A stretch of 64,000 bases of DNA from NCBI RefSeq assembly GCF_030056705.1, contig NZ_JASHIC010000004.1, forward strand, positions 248,001 to 312,000. The letters run 5' to 3'. The stretch is from Flectobacillus longus (GTDB lineage Bacteria; Bacteroidota; Bacteroidia; Cytophagales; Spirosomataceae). Both the position numbers and the translations under genes were made by a program. Position 1 is the first letter of the stretch. Every line of letters starts with the position of its first letter. Below, one piece after another: positions 27,876 through 36,644 of this stretch. Under the pieces are notes generated by a model. The model did not search any database and had not been told where the DNA came from. It saw nothing but the letters and a program-made list of their open reading frames with translations.

Positions 27876-28586
27876 ATGTCTATCAAAATTCAAAATCTTA
27901 CCAAAATTTACGGGCAGCAAAAAGCTGTTGACAATATTTCTTTTGAGGTTAATCAAGGTGAAATTGTTGGTTTTCTCGGACCTAACGGTGCAGGAAAGTC
28001 CACTACCATGAAAATCGCTACTTGTTATATTCCTGCCACTGAAGGTTCTGTAGAAGTATGTGGTTACGATGTACAAAAGTCGTCAAAAGAAGTACGTAGA
28101 AATATTGGTTACCTTCCCGAACACAACCCACTTTATTTGGATATGTATGTGAAGGAATTTTTGAGCTTTGTTGGTGGAATTTACCAAATAAAAGGCAATC
28201 AACTGACACGCAGAATCGAAGAGGTGATAGAGTTAGTAGGTTTACAAATTGAACAAAAGAAAAAAATCGGTCAGCTTTCAAAAGGATATCGTCAACGTGT
28301 AGGACTAGCTCAAGCGTTGATTCATGACCCAAAAGTTTTGATTTTGGACGAACCAACAACGGGTCTCGATCCTAATCAACTTGTTGAGATTCGTCAGGTT
28401 ATCAAAAATATCGGAAAAGAAAAAACAGTGGTATTCTCGACACATATCATGCAAGAAGTAGAGGCTATCTGTGACAGAGTCGTCATTATCAACAAAGGTA
28501 AAATCGTAGAAGACCAAGCGCTTTCGTCATTGGTACAAAATGGACAATCTTTGGAGGATACTTTCCGTAAATTAACGATTCAATAA
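27876..28586 (+). CDS. gldA: Gliding-motility ABC transporter ATPase GldA
   Basis: 236 residues. Walker A GPNGAGKSTTM, signature LSKGYRQRVGLAQAL, Walker B VLILDEPTTGLDP and the switch histidine (FSTHIMQEV) are intact. The sequence (IATCYIPATEGSVEVCGYDV, NIGYLPEHNPLYLDMYVKE) is that of GldA, the ATPase that with GldF and GldG forms the ABC system needed for gliding in Flavobacterium johnsoniae, where gldA is likewise apart from gldFG. gldF and gldG are not in the window. Confidence 0.88.
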   Translation: MSIKIQNLTKIYGQQKAVDNISFEVNQGEIVGFLGPNGAGKSTTMKIATCYIPATEGSVEVCGYDVQKSSKEVRRNIGYLPEHNPLYLDMYVKEFLSFVGGIYQIKGNQLTRRIEEVIELVGLQIEQKKKIGQLSKGYRQRVGLAQALIHDPKVLILDEPTTGLDPNQLVEIRQVIKNIGKEKTVVFSTHIMQEVEAICDRVVIINKGKIVEDQALSSLVQNGQSLEDTFRKLTIQ

Positions 28587-28589
28587 AAG

Positions 28590-28634
28590 AACAATAAGCT
28601 AGAGAACAACTTTGATTTTCTAGCTTACTGTTTA
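28590..28634. terminator. Bidirectional hairpin after gldA
   Basis: AACAATAAGCTAGAGAA pairs with TTCTAGCTTACTGTT (one G-T, one mismatch). It lies between the convergent gldA and amidase genes. Confidence 0.65.
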
Positions 28635-28657
28635 TTGAGTAAGGATATTTTTAATTC

Positions 28658-29434
28658 TTAATCAAGGATTTCAAACTTGTCGGCATCCAAATAGGCAGGA
28701 AACTGCGTTCTAAATGTATTCAAATTCTCCTTTGAGAGTGTAATCGTAACCATAGCTTCTTCATTACTTTTTTCAAAAAGGTATTCTCCTTTAAAATTCA
28801 GCACCGCCGAATCTCCCGAAAAAGCATAATCATTCCCATCTGTGCCTACTCGGTTTACCCCAACTACATAGCTTTGATTTTCGATAGCACGAGCTACAAG
28901 CAAAGATTTCCAAGGATATGCTCTTGCGGCAGGCCAATTGGCAACATATATCAATACATCGTATTCTTGAGCAACATTGCGTGACCATACGGGAAAGCGT
29001 AAATCGTAGCAAATCAATGGGCAAATTTTCCAGCCTTTTAGAGTTGCTATTAATCGTTTATTACCTCCTTCATAATGAGAATGTTCATTGCCCATTCTAA
29101 ACAAATGTCGCTTATCATAAGTCTGAAATTGTCCGTCAGGTTGCATCCAAATCATACGATTAAACACCTTCTCGCCCTCCCGAATCATCACACTACCCAG
29201 AATCACAGCTTTTGTTTGAGCAGCTTGTTGTTTCATCCACTTAAAGGTAGTCAGGTTCATTGGTTCAGCGAGCGTTGTATTCATCGAAAAAGCTGTGCTA
29301 AACATCTCTGGTAATACAATCAAATCGGTTTCCTCCTCTATCTGAGCTATTTTTTCTTCCAGCATAGCCAAATTCGCTATGGGACTTTCCCAATATAGTT
29401 CTGTTTGTATGAGCGTAACTTTAAGGTCTTGCAT
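28658..29434 (-). CDS. Omega-amidase (YafV-type nitrilase superfamily)
   Basis: 258 residues. The nitrilase-family triad is visible: Glu in LIVLPEMFSTAF, Lys in DKRHLFRMG and Cys in LICYDLRFPVW. The sequence resembles YafV/Nit2 omega-amidases, which hydrolyse alpha-ketoglutaramate or alpha-ketosuccinamate and repair by-products of glutamine transamination. Cytoplasmic and monocistronic. Substrate is inferred from family resemblance. Confidence 0.87.
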   Translation of the reverse strand: MQDLKVTLIQTELYWESPIANLAMLEEKIAQIEEETDLIVLPEMFSTAFSMNTTLAEPMNLTTFKWMKQQAAQTKAVILGSVMIREGEKVFNRMIWMQPDGQFQTYDKRHLFRMGNEHSHYEGGNKRLIATLKGWKICPLICYDLRFPVWSRNVAQEYDVLIYVANWPAARAYPWKSLLVARAIENQSYVVGVNRVGTDGNDYAFSGDSAVLNFKGEYLFEKSNEEAMVTITLSKENLNTFRTQFPAYLDADKFEILD

Positions 29435-29841
29435 TTTCTTTTTAGATTTGGAATGGGAAACTCTCTTATTCTTTTTCCCGTTGTATTTTCATTAAAAAAG
29501 TACTCAAATTTAAAGGAAGGAACCTTTAATCATGATGATATGGGGGAATACTTTTGTAATAAATGAGTAAAAAAATCTATTTTGGGGGTTTATTAAGAGG
29601 AAGTTTTTAGTATCTATACATCAGTTTTAGGGCATAAAAGTAGCTTTTCTAAAAATATGTGATTTCAAAAACTAACAAATATCAGCTATTTGAGGTTTCT
29701 TGAATAATGTTACTGGCTTAGTTGATAAACCTACTTGTCTGTTCCAATATTCTTGCCTAATTTTACAGACAGTTTCCAATATAACAAGAATCTAATTTTT
29801 AACGCATAGCGTCCTAAATATCCTAGAATTATCTTAAACAA
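29435..29841. other. Divergent gap before pdhB, nothing certain
   Basis: 407 bp, AT-rich. A TTG ... TAATTTTA pair lies around 29730-29765, close to the phylum's promoter pattern but off at the last base of the -7 box. No RNA or repeat is recognised. Confidence 0.4.
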
Positions 29842-30825
29842 ATGAGAGAAATACAATTCAGAGAGGCTCTTCGTGAAGCCATGAACGAAGAAATGCGTCG
29901 TGACCAATCAGTTTTTTTACTGGGAGAAGAAGTAGCCGAATACAATGGTGCTTACAAAGTTTCGCAAGGAATGTTAGATGAATTCGGTCCAGACCGAGTA
30001 ATTGACACACCAATTGCCGAGCTAGGTTTTGCAGGAATCGCTGTAGGTGCTGCCGCTAATGGTTTGCGTCCTATCGTTGAATTCATGACATTCAACTTCT
30101 CATTGGTAGCTATTGACCAAATTATCAACTCTGCTGCCAAAATGATGTCGATGTCAGGTGGTCAGTATTCTTGTCCAATGGTTTTCCGTGGACCTACAGG
30201 TAATGCTGGTCAATTGTCTTCACAACACTCTTCAAACTTCGAAAACTGGTTTGCTAACACGCCAGGTTTGAAAGTAGTTGTGCCTTCAAACCCTGCTGAT
30301 GCAAAAGGACTTTTGAAAGCTTCTATCCGTGACAATGACCCTGTTATTTTCATGGAGTCTGAATTGATGTACGGAGACAAAGGACTTGTTCCAGATGGCG
30401 AATATCTTACTCCGATTGGAAAAGCAAATATTGTGAAAGAAGGTACTGACGTTACTATCGTAACTTTTGGTAAAATGTTGTCACGTGTTGTTATGCCAGC
30501 CGTTGCTGAATTAACTAAAATGGGTATCAATGCTGAGGTTATCGATTTAAGAACTGTTCGTCCTATCGACTATGAAACTGTTCTTGCGTCTGTAAAGAGA
30601 ACCAATCGTTGTGTGGTAGTTGAAGAAGCAAACCCTATTGCAGGACTTTCTTCTGAGATTGCCTACAATATTCAACGTTGGGCATTTGATTATATGGATG
30701 CACCAGTTATCCGTGTCAACTCAAAAGACCTTCCTCTTCCTTATGCACCAACGCTAATCGATGAGATTTTGCCAAGCGTTCAACGTACAGTTGATGCTGT
30801 AAAGGCAGTACTTTATAAAAACTAA
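29842..30825 (+). CDS. pdhB: Pyruvate dehydrogenase E1 component, beta subunit
   Basis: 327 residues, the usual E1-beta length. Characteristic blocks are MREIQFREALREAMNEEM, LLGEEVAEYNGAYKVSQG, DTPIAELGFAGIAVGAA and PVIFMESELMYG. With an alpha subunit encoded elsewhere it binds thiamine diphosphate and decarboxylates pyruvate to feed E2. Its branched-chain paralogs are similar, but the sequence and separate alpha gene fit pyruvate dehydrogenase. It ends with a strong terminator and stands alone. Confidence 0.92.
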   Translation: MREIQFREALREAMNEEMRRDQSVFLLGEEVAEYNGAYKVSQGMLDEFGPDRVIDTPIAELGFAGIAVGAAANGLRPIVEFMTFNFSLVAIDQIINSAAKMMSMSGGQYSCPMVFRGPTGNAGQLSSQHSSNFENWFANTPGLKVVVPSNPADAKGLLKASIRDNDPVIFMESELMYGDKGLVPDGEYLTPIGKANIVKEGTDVTIVTFGKMLSRVVMPAVAELTKMGINAEVIDLRTVRPIDYETVLASVKRTNRCVVVEEANPIAGLSSEIAYNIQRWAFDYMDAPVIRVNSKDLPLPYAPTLIDEILPSVQRTVDAVKAVLYKN

Positions 30826-30891
30826 TTCCTATTGATAAAATTGCGTTTAGTAGTTCATTTTACTAACTGAACTTTTATTCATAGAATTTTC

Positions 30892-30932
30892 AAAAAAATC
30901 TTAGTCTTCTCAGGCTAAGATTTTTTTTTATT
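30892..30932 (+). terminator. Intrinsic terminator after pdhB
   Basis: AAAAAAATCTTAG, a 10-nt loop, then CTAAGATTTTTTTTT. It lies 67 nt after the stop. Confidence 0.88.
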
Positions 30933-31182
30933 TTAATACCATTATCATTATATGTATCAACAGATACCATTCTGCGATTATAACCAATATTCAGGCGCTT
31001 ATAATTATTTAACACTCTTATATAAATTTCTAATTCTCTAAGCACTCGAAGATTTATAAATATAGTGCAAATTTTAAAACACAATTTATTTCAATCATAA
31101 CCTTTTTCGGTCATTAATGTATTTGGAATAGTGATTTTCAATGTCTATTTTAGAGTTACAAAGCCCATAAAATTTTATACAC
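30933..31182. other. AT-rich leader region
   Basis: 250 bp before the unknown lipoprotein gene. A 64-codon minus-strand frame here is AT-driven and unconvincing. No promoter pair is clear. Confidence 0.35.
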
Positions 31183-32097
31183 ATGAAGAATCACTATCTA
31201 ATTATTATTCTGCTATCTTTCATATTTTTATTTACTCAATGTAGCGAAGACCAATCGGTAGAGCCTACTAGCCCTGAGCACAATGGTCTCAAAATTGACC
31301 TTAGCTCAATTTACAGAGGAGTGTATCTTGACAGCTTAAAATATATTGTTGGTGATCAAGGTAAAGAAAATGCTTTACTTCAATGGTGCCAATACAATAA
31401 TTTTACAACTGTTACATGCTATGATTTATACACTTTGTTGGCAACCTCAGCGGGGTATCCAAAAGTAGCTGCATTTATTCGCAAAGCGCGTACTCAATAC
31501 GGCATCACTACTGTTACCGCCTGCATGGGTTCGGCTAGCGCTTTTACAACTATCATTAATAATTATAATGCTAGCCGTACAGATGCCCTTGAAAAATTTG
31601 ATTATGCTAACTTGGAACTTGAATGGTGGAATAAAGCTGCATCCTTTAAAAACTACCTCAAAGAATTGCAAGGAATCAATGCTTGGGGAGATGCTCAAAC
31701 AACGCCAGTGCCAACAGAAACTTACATTGGGTGGTTCCAAAACCCTACTGGTCAGGAGTTGACACAGGCAACAGGAATTGTTACAAATACAGACCGAGTA
31801 TTGGTACACGATTACCAAACTACTCCTACTTTTAGCTATATGCAGAGCCGCCTACAATGGTTAGGAAAAGCGGCTAAAGCGCAAAACAAAATTCAAAAAG
31901 TAGTATTCTTATTTAGTGCAGAAACTACTTTTTCGTTCAACTATTTTGTCAATAATAGCTTTGACAATACTTATATAAAAGTACTCAGCGAATACCAAGC
32001 TGCATCATTCACAGGAAAAGAAAACCTTGAAATTATTGGTTATCAAATTTTTGCCCAATCAGAAGGACGTGCTGCACGCCCAATGATAATTCTGTAG
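31183..32097 (+). CDS. Lipoprotein of unknown function
   Basis: 304 residues. The N-terminus (MKNHYLIIILLSFIFLFTQC) ends in a loose lipobox; SED after the cysteine resembles the acidic lipoprotein export signal that sends Bacteroidota lipoproteins to the cell surface. The body lacks repeats and is rich in aromatic residues (WWNKAASF, WLGKAAK). Phrases such as GVYLDSLKYI, FTTVTCYDLYTLL and ITTVTACMGS alternate strand and helix in the manner of a TIM barrel, so a glycosidase-like fold is possible. I do not recognise the family. It ends just before a MITE-like repeat and is its own unit. Confidence 0.75.
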   Translation: MKNHYLIIILLSFIFLFTQCSEDQSVEPTSPEHNGLKIDLSSIYRGVYLDSLKYIVGDQGKENALLQWCQYNNFTTVTCYDLYTLLATSAGYPKVAAFIRKARTQYGITTVTACMGSASAFTTIINNYNASRTDALEKFDYANLELEWWNKAASFKNYLKELQGINAWGDAQTTPVPTETYIGWFQNPTGQELTQATGIVTNTDRVLVHDYQTTPTFSYMQSRLQWLGKAAKAQNKIQKVVFLFSAETTFSFNYFVNNSFDNTYIKVLSEYQAASFTGKENLEIIGYQIFAQSEGRAARPMIIL

Positions 32098-32113
32098 GAT
32101 TTGAGTATCAATG

Positions 32114-32288
32114 GTGAATTAGTAGTGTACCTAGGATGATAAAACTGTTTATTTTAGATATCGGATGTTGGATTTCGGAAGTGTAAGCTTCTATTGCTTA
32201 TGACAAATAAAGGTCTTTTTATTTATTTCCGAAATCAGAAATCCCAATTCTACAATAGTTTGAAATCCTTCGTAAAGCGCTAATTCAC
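32114..32288 (+). mobile_element. MITE-like palindromic repeat, copy A
   Basis: 175 bp bounded by GTGAATTAG and its inverse CTAATTCAC. The inside is itself an imperfect inverted repeat (AGGAT ... GGATTTCGGAA / TTTCCGAAATC ... ATCCT). It shares GATATCGGATGTTGG and TTTCGGAAGTGTAA with copy B and TTGGGATTTCTGATTTCGGA (inverted) with the copy at 58856. No coding capacity. Confidence 0.65.
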
Positions 32289-32294
32289 AATTTT

Positions 32295-33035
32295 CTAGGC
32301 AAATATAAGCTTCAAGCAAGCAATCACTAGTCCTAATGCCAGCATATAGCGTAAGGTCGGGATATTGAATCGATGACTACCATAATACGCTCCAGCCATA
32401 CCGCCAGCAATAGTAGCCAAGACTGCATATACCAAATCAGGCTGAACCACCAACGTCCCTTTTGAGATAGATCCTATTAGTCCAGAAACGGAGTTTACAA
32501 AGATAAATAATGCCGAAACAGCAGCCGTTTGTTTGAGTGTTGCCCAGCCCATTACTAGCATCACTGGACTCAGGATAATCCCCCCACCAATACCAATCAT
32601 TCCAGACAAAAGTCCAATAACAGCACCCGTCAACAAAGCGCCAAACAAAGGAATTTCCTTTACTTCATGCTCAGACTTTTCAAATTTTACTAGCATTCTT
32701 ACTATCGAAATAAGAATACATACCGCTAATATTTTTTTGTAAATACTATCGGGAAGCGTATAAGTGGCGCCTAAAAAAGACATAGGAATACTAGCAATGG
32801 CAAAAGGCCAAAAAAGCTTGATTTTGAAATGTCCTGCGCGATAGAAACCTATAAAAGAAAATAATGATACCGCTAAGTTCATAATCAGAGCTGAAGATTT
32901 CATCAGTGCGGGTGCAAAACCCAACAATGCCATCACAGCAAGATACCCACTAGCCCCACCATGTCCTACCGAAGCATATAAAAAAGCCACTGTTGCTAGC
33001 ATCGCCAGCATTAAAATCATTTGGGTAATTTCCAT
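32295..33035 (-). CDS. Sulfite exporter TauE/SafE family membrane protein
   Basis: 246 residues with about eight hydrophobic segments. Duplicated family motifs are visible: VGHGGASGYLAVMALLGFAP near the N-terminus and GMIGIGGGIILSPVMLVMG in the middle. Members export sulfite, sulfonates or related anions across the inner membrane. The substrate here cannot be told from context; a ModE-type regulator gene lies next to it on the same strand. Confidence 0.87.
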   Translation of the reverse strand: MEITQMILMLAMLATVAFLYASVGHGGASGYLAVMALLGFAPALMKSSALIMNLAVSLFSFIGFYRAGHFKIKLFWPFAIASIPMSFLGATYTLPDSIYKKILAVCILISIVRMLVKFEKSEHEVKEIPLFGALLTGAVIGLLSGMIGIGGGIILSPVMLVMGWATLKQTAAVSALFIFVNSVSGLIGSISKGTLVVQPDLVYAVLATIAGGMAGAYYGSHRFNIPTLRYMLALGLVIACLKLIFA

Positions 33036-33179
33036 GAATTAAGTAAGATTTGTGACTGCTGAGTTTGAACCCAGATGAGTTATTCGCAAATTTAATTGCT
33101 CGTTATTTTTGTAAAAATATAACGTGTTAACTAAAAAGGCAATACTTAGAGAAGTATAAATAAAAAATGAGACGTATAT

Positions 33180-33560
33180 TTAAACGACTCCTAAGGTGTG
33201 ACTTTTTTGATTGAAAGCTTCGGTTTCTTGTTGCAGAAAATCTTTAAACCTTTGTTGTAAGGCTTTATATTCTACAATGGCTTTTATTCCCTCTTCTGTA
33301 ACTACAGCTCCTCCACCTCTTTTACCACCCACTTGGGTAATCACAAAGGGTTTGGCAGACTGGACATTCATCGAATTAATCAATTCCCATGCTCTCTTAT
33401 ATGACATATTCATAGCTTTGGCAGCTTGTGAAATAGACCCATGTTCGATAATTAATTCCATCAATTGGATTCTTCCTTTTCCTAAAAATCGGTCGGTACC
33501 ATCAGATTTTTCAATCCAAACAGCCCCCACAACCTGATAAGATTCTTTTCCTTGACTCAT
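33180..33560 (-). CDS. ModE-type winged-helix regulator
   Basis: 126 residues, matching only the N-terminal DNA-binding domain of ModE (LGKGRIQLMELIIEHGSISQAAKAMNMSYKRAWELINSMN, then a GGKRGGGAVVTEEG wing). The molybdate-binding domains are absent, so it is the short ModE/LysR-type HTH form often found near molybdenum or sulfur transport genes. It sits upstream of the TauE/SafE gene on the same strand with a 144-bp gap and may control it (inference). Confidence 0.87.
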   Translation of the reverse strand: MSQGKESYQVVGAVWIEKSDGTDRFLGKGRIQLMELIIEHGSISQAAKAMNMSYKRAWELINSMNVQSAKPFVITQVGGKRGGGAVVTEEGIKAIVEYKALQQRFKDFLQQETEAFNQKSHTLGVV

Positions 33561-33597
33561 ATATTGGGAATTAAGTATTAATGTTGAATGATGAATT

Positions 33598-33775
33598 GTG
33601 AATTAGTAGTGCACCAAGGATTTTAAAATCATCCATTGGAGATATCGGATGTTGGGTTTCGGAAGTGTAAACTACTTTTAAAAATTATATTTTGTAAAAA
33701 ATACAGGTATTTCACTTCATTACCGAAATCAAAAATCCCAAATGGCTTGCAAACTTTGTTACAGTCTTACTTCAC
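33598..33775 (+). mobile_element. MITE-like palindromic repeat, copy B
   Basis: 178 bp from GTGAATTAGTAGTG to CTTACTTCAC. It aligns with copy A throughout: the same left end, GATATCGGATGTTGG, TTTCGGAAGTGTAA, then CCGAAATCAAAAATCCCA. It fills most of the gap between the ModE-type gene and the fucosidase gene, so it lies in their promoter region. Confidence 0.65.
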
Positions 33776-33871
33776 TATTTATCATTATCGCTATTTTATA
33801 AATGTATAGGTATTTTTTGATAAAAATATCTTTTAAAAACACCAAATTATCTTTACAAACTATTATAAAAC

Positions 33872-35194
33872 ATGAAAAAAATTACAACTGCTTTATTATG
33901 TTGTTTTCTAGCAACAGCATCCATTTTTGCACAAAAATATGTGCCTAGTCCCGAAAACCTCAAAGCTCGTCAAGAATTTGACGAAGCTCGCTTTGGTATG
34001 TTTATCCACTGGGGCGCATCAAGCGTTTTGGGCGATGGTGAATGGGTTATGAACAACAAAAATATTAAAATAAAAGATTATCAAAGACTCCAAAGAGCTT
34101 TTAATCCAGTGGATTTTGATGCAAAAACATGGGTAGGCATTGCCAAAAATGCTGGTATGAAATATATTACCCTTATTACTCGCCACCACGACGGCTTTAG
34201 TAATTTTCATACGCAATATTCAGATTGGGGCATTGCAAACACCCCTTTTAAAAGAGATATTGTTAAAGAAATCGCCGATGAATGTCATAAACAAGGTATC
34301 AAAATATGCTTTTATTATTCGCTATTGGATTGGTATCGCACCGATTATCCTTATGAAACTGGTAAAACAGGTAAAGGTACTGGTCGCACTGAAAAAAGTA
34401 ATTATGCCAGCTACTTGCAGTTTATGAAAAATCAACTTACCGAGCTACTTACCAAATATGGTGAGGTATCCACTATCTGGTTTGATGGCCATTGGGATCA
34501 ATTAGACAACGATCATGATAAAACGTTACAATCTAAAATTGACTGGAAATATGACGAAATTTATTCACTGATTCACAAACTTCAACCACAATGTTTGATT
34601 GGTAATAACCACCATTTATTACCAATTGATGGCGAAGATTTCCAGATGTTTGAGCGTGACCTTCCTGGCGAAAACAAATCAGGTTTGTCGGGACAAGAAA
34701 TTGGTAAATTACCCATCGAAACTTGCGAAACACTCAATGGCTCATGGGGATATAATATCAAAGACAACAGCTACAAAACTCCTAAAGAGTTGGTTGATTA
34801 CTTGGTTAGAGCGGCAGGATACGGTGCCAACTTTTTGTTGAATGTTGGTCCAATGCCAAATGGCGAGATTCAACCAGAATTTGTAGAAAGATTGACGAAG
34901 GTTGGTGATTTTATGAAAATCTATGGCTCTACGATTTATGGTACACAAGGTGGGTTTGTTCGTCCGCAAGATTGGGGTGCTGTAACCGAAAAAGGCAATA
35001 AAGTATATCTTCATTTACTAAAACAAAAAGAAGATAAGTGGATGATTAAAATACCTGTAGCTTTCAAAACGGCTAAATATTTTAAATCAGGCACACCTGT
35101 GAAGTTCCAAAAATTGGATAACAACTTCGTTGTTTTTGATATCAATCCAGCACAGCGAGATGAATTAGACACTGTGATTGAGTTGGAAAAGTAA
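33872..35194 (+). CDS. Alpha-L-fucosidase (GH29)
   Basis: 440 residues with a signal peptide (MKKITTALLCCFLATASIFAQ). GH29 blocks: FGMFIHWGASSVLG at 41-54, MKYITLITRHHDGFS at 96-110, and the nucleophile Asp205 in STIWFDGHWDQ. The enzyme removes alpha-L-fucose from glycans in the periplasm or at the surface. There is no SusC/SusD pair or other glycosidase next to it, so it is not part of a visible polysaccharide utilisation locus. A strong terminator follows. Confidence 0.92.
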   Translation: MKKITTALLCCFLATASIFAQKYVPSPENLKARQEFDEARFGMFIHWGASSVLGDGEWVMNNKNIKIKDYQRLQRAFNPVDFDAKTWVGIAKNAGMKYITLITRHHDGFSNFHTQYSDWGIANTPFKRDIVKEIADECHKQGIKICFYYSLLDWYRTDYPYETGKTGKGTGRTEKSNYASYLQFMKNQLTELLTKYGEVSTIWFDGHWDQLDNDHDKTLQSKIDWKYDEIYSLIHKLQPQCLIGNNHHLLPIDGEDFQMFERDLPGENKSGLSGQEIGKLPIETCETLNGSWGYNIKDNSYKTPKELVDYLVRAAGYGANFLLNVGPMPNGEIQPEFVERLTKVGDFMKIYGSTIYGTQGGFVRPQDWGAVTEKGNKVYLHLLKQKEDKWMIKIPVAFKTAKYFKSGTPVKFQKLDNNFVVFDINPAQRDELDTVIELEK

Positions 35195-35226
35195 GATTTC
35201 CTTATCACATTTAAGCGTTTGATTTT

Positions 35227-35266
35227 ATAGGGAATGGTGTTTTGAGCACCATTCCCTATTTTTTTG
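35227..35266 (+). terminator. Intrinsic terminator after the fucosidase
   Basis: ATAGGGAATGGTG and CACCATTCCCTAT form a 13-bp perfect stem with a TTTTGAG loop and a TTTTTTT tail. Confidence 0.92.
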
Positions 35267-35366
35267 AAAAAGACACAGAGAAAGTATTACTAAAAATAGA
35301 GCATTTTAATAGATTTATTTATTTTTACTACAAACTTTTAGTTCTTAATCTATCAAACACCTCATA

Positions 35367-36644
35367 ATGATGCAAGAAGCCTTTTTACACCATGTTTGGC
35401 AATTTCAAAAGTTTAATAGCCTTTCTCTACTAAGCACACAAGCTGAGCCTATTCAGGTACTGAAAGTTGGCTATCACAACGCTCATGCTGGAGCTGATTT
35501 CTTAGAAGCACATATTCAAATTGGAGAGGTCGAATGGATAGGAAGTGTGGAAATACACCTCAAATCTTCGGACTGGGAACAACATACACATCAACATGAC
35601 CAATCTTATGGCAATGTCATCTTACACGTAGTTTGGGAAAATGACCGCGAAGTGTATCGATACGATGACACAATAATGCCCACCTTGGTGGTAAAAGATC
35701 TCGTTGATACACATTTGCTACAATCCTATTCTGATTTTATGGCAAGATCTACCCAAATTCTCTGTCAAGGGCAATTTGAGGAAGTGCCATTTATCCGAAA
35801 AATAGGAATGTTAGACAAAGCATTATTGCTCAGGCTTGAACAAAAAGCTAATCATATCATGGAGATTTTTGCCAAATGTAATCAAGACTGGGAAGATGTA
35901 GCTTATAGATTATTAGCCAAAAATTTTGGTTTTGTGGTCAATGCCGAACCTTTTGTGAGACTAGCCGAAAATTTACCCCTGAAATGTATTCATAAGCATC
36001 GCGATAGCCTATTTCAGATAGAAGCCATGGTATTTGGCGTAGCAGGTTTATTGGAAATAATTGAGGAAAATGATGACTATCAACAAAGATTAAAACAGGA
36101 ATTTAAGTTTTTGTCTGCAAAATATCAGCTAAAACCTGTTATTGAAAAACATGAATGGAAGTTTTTGAGAATGCGACCTGCCAACTTTCCAACGCTCAGA
36201 TTAGCGCAATGGGCGGCATTAATTGGGAAAAATGCCACTCTTTTTTCATTAATGATTTACTTTAAAGATACTCAAACCATAGAATCACTTTTTAGAATCA
36301 ACACCTCTCCTTACTGGGAAAATCATTATCGCTTCGGAAAATCTACTGAGACGAAAGTAAAAAGTTTTGGAAAGAGCTCCTTTGAAAATATCCTTATCAA
36401 TACCGTTGTGCCCTTGATGGCAGGCTATGGAAGATATAAAAATGAACAAATATTGATAGATAAGGCTATTGTCATGCTAGAAGGCATACACCCTGAGAAA
36501 AACCATATTCTAGATATTTGGCAAGAACTCAACTTACCTATCAAAAATGCGGCTGATTCACAGGGTGCTTTGGAATGGATGAAAAGTTTTTGCAAAACTA
36601 AGCACTGTCTCTCGTGTGAAGTCGGCTTATTTCTTCTTCGTTAG
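35367..36644 (+). CDS. DUF2851 family protein
   Basis: 425 residues from ATG ATG at 35367/35370. The N-terminal third has the conserved block of DUF2851 (VGYHNAHAGADFLEAHIQIG, WIGSVEIHLKSSDW, NVILHVVWENDRE), which looks like a nuclease-type sheet, though no activity is proven. The C-terminus ends KTKHCLSCEVGLFLLR. No signal peptide, so cytoplasmic. Its last 47 bases overlap the end of the convergent PAS gene. Confidence 0.87.
   Translation: MMQEAFLHHVWQFQKFNSLSLLSTQAEPIQVLKVGYHNAHAGADFLEAHIQIGEVEWIGSVEIHLKSSDWEQHTHQHDQSYGNVILHVVWENDREVYRYDDTIMPTLVVKDLVDTHLLQSYSDFMARSTQILCQGQFEEVPFIRKIGMLDKALLLRLEQKANHIMEIFAKCNQDWEDVAYRLLAKNFGFVVNAEPFVRLAENLPLKCIHKHRDSLFQIEAMVFGVAGLLEIIEENDDYQQRLKQEFKFLSAKYQLKPVIEKHEWKFLRMRPANFPTLRLAQWAALIGKNATLFSLMIYFKDTQTIESLFRINTSPYWENHYRFGKSTETKVKSFGKSSFENILINTVVPLMAGYGRYKNEQILIDKAIVMLEGIHPEKNHILDIWQELNLPIKNAADSQGALEWMKSFCKTKHCLSCEVGLFLLR

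Noticed and set aside
30890-31084. 64-codon minus-strand frame after pdhB
   Set aside because: It overlaps the pdhB terminator, is rich in Ile/Lys/Asn from AT bias and has no recognisable motif.
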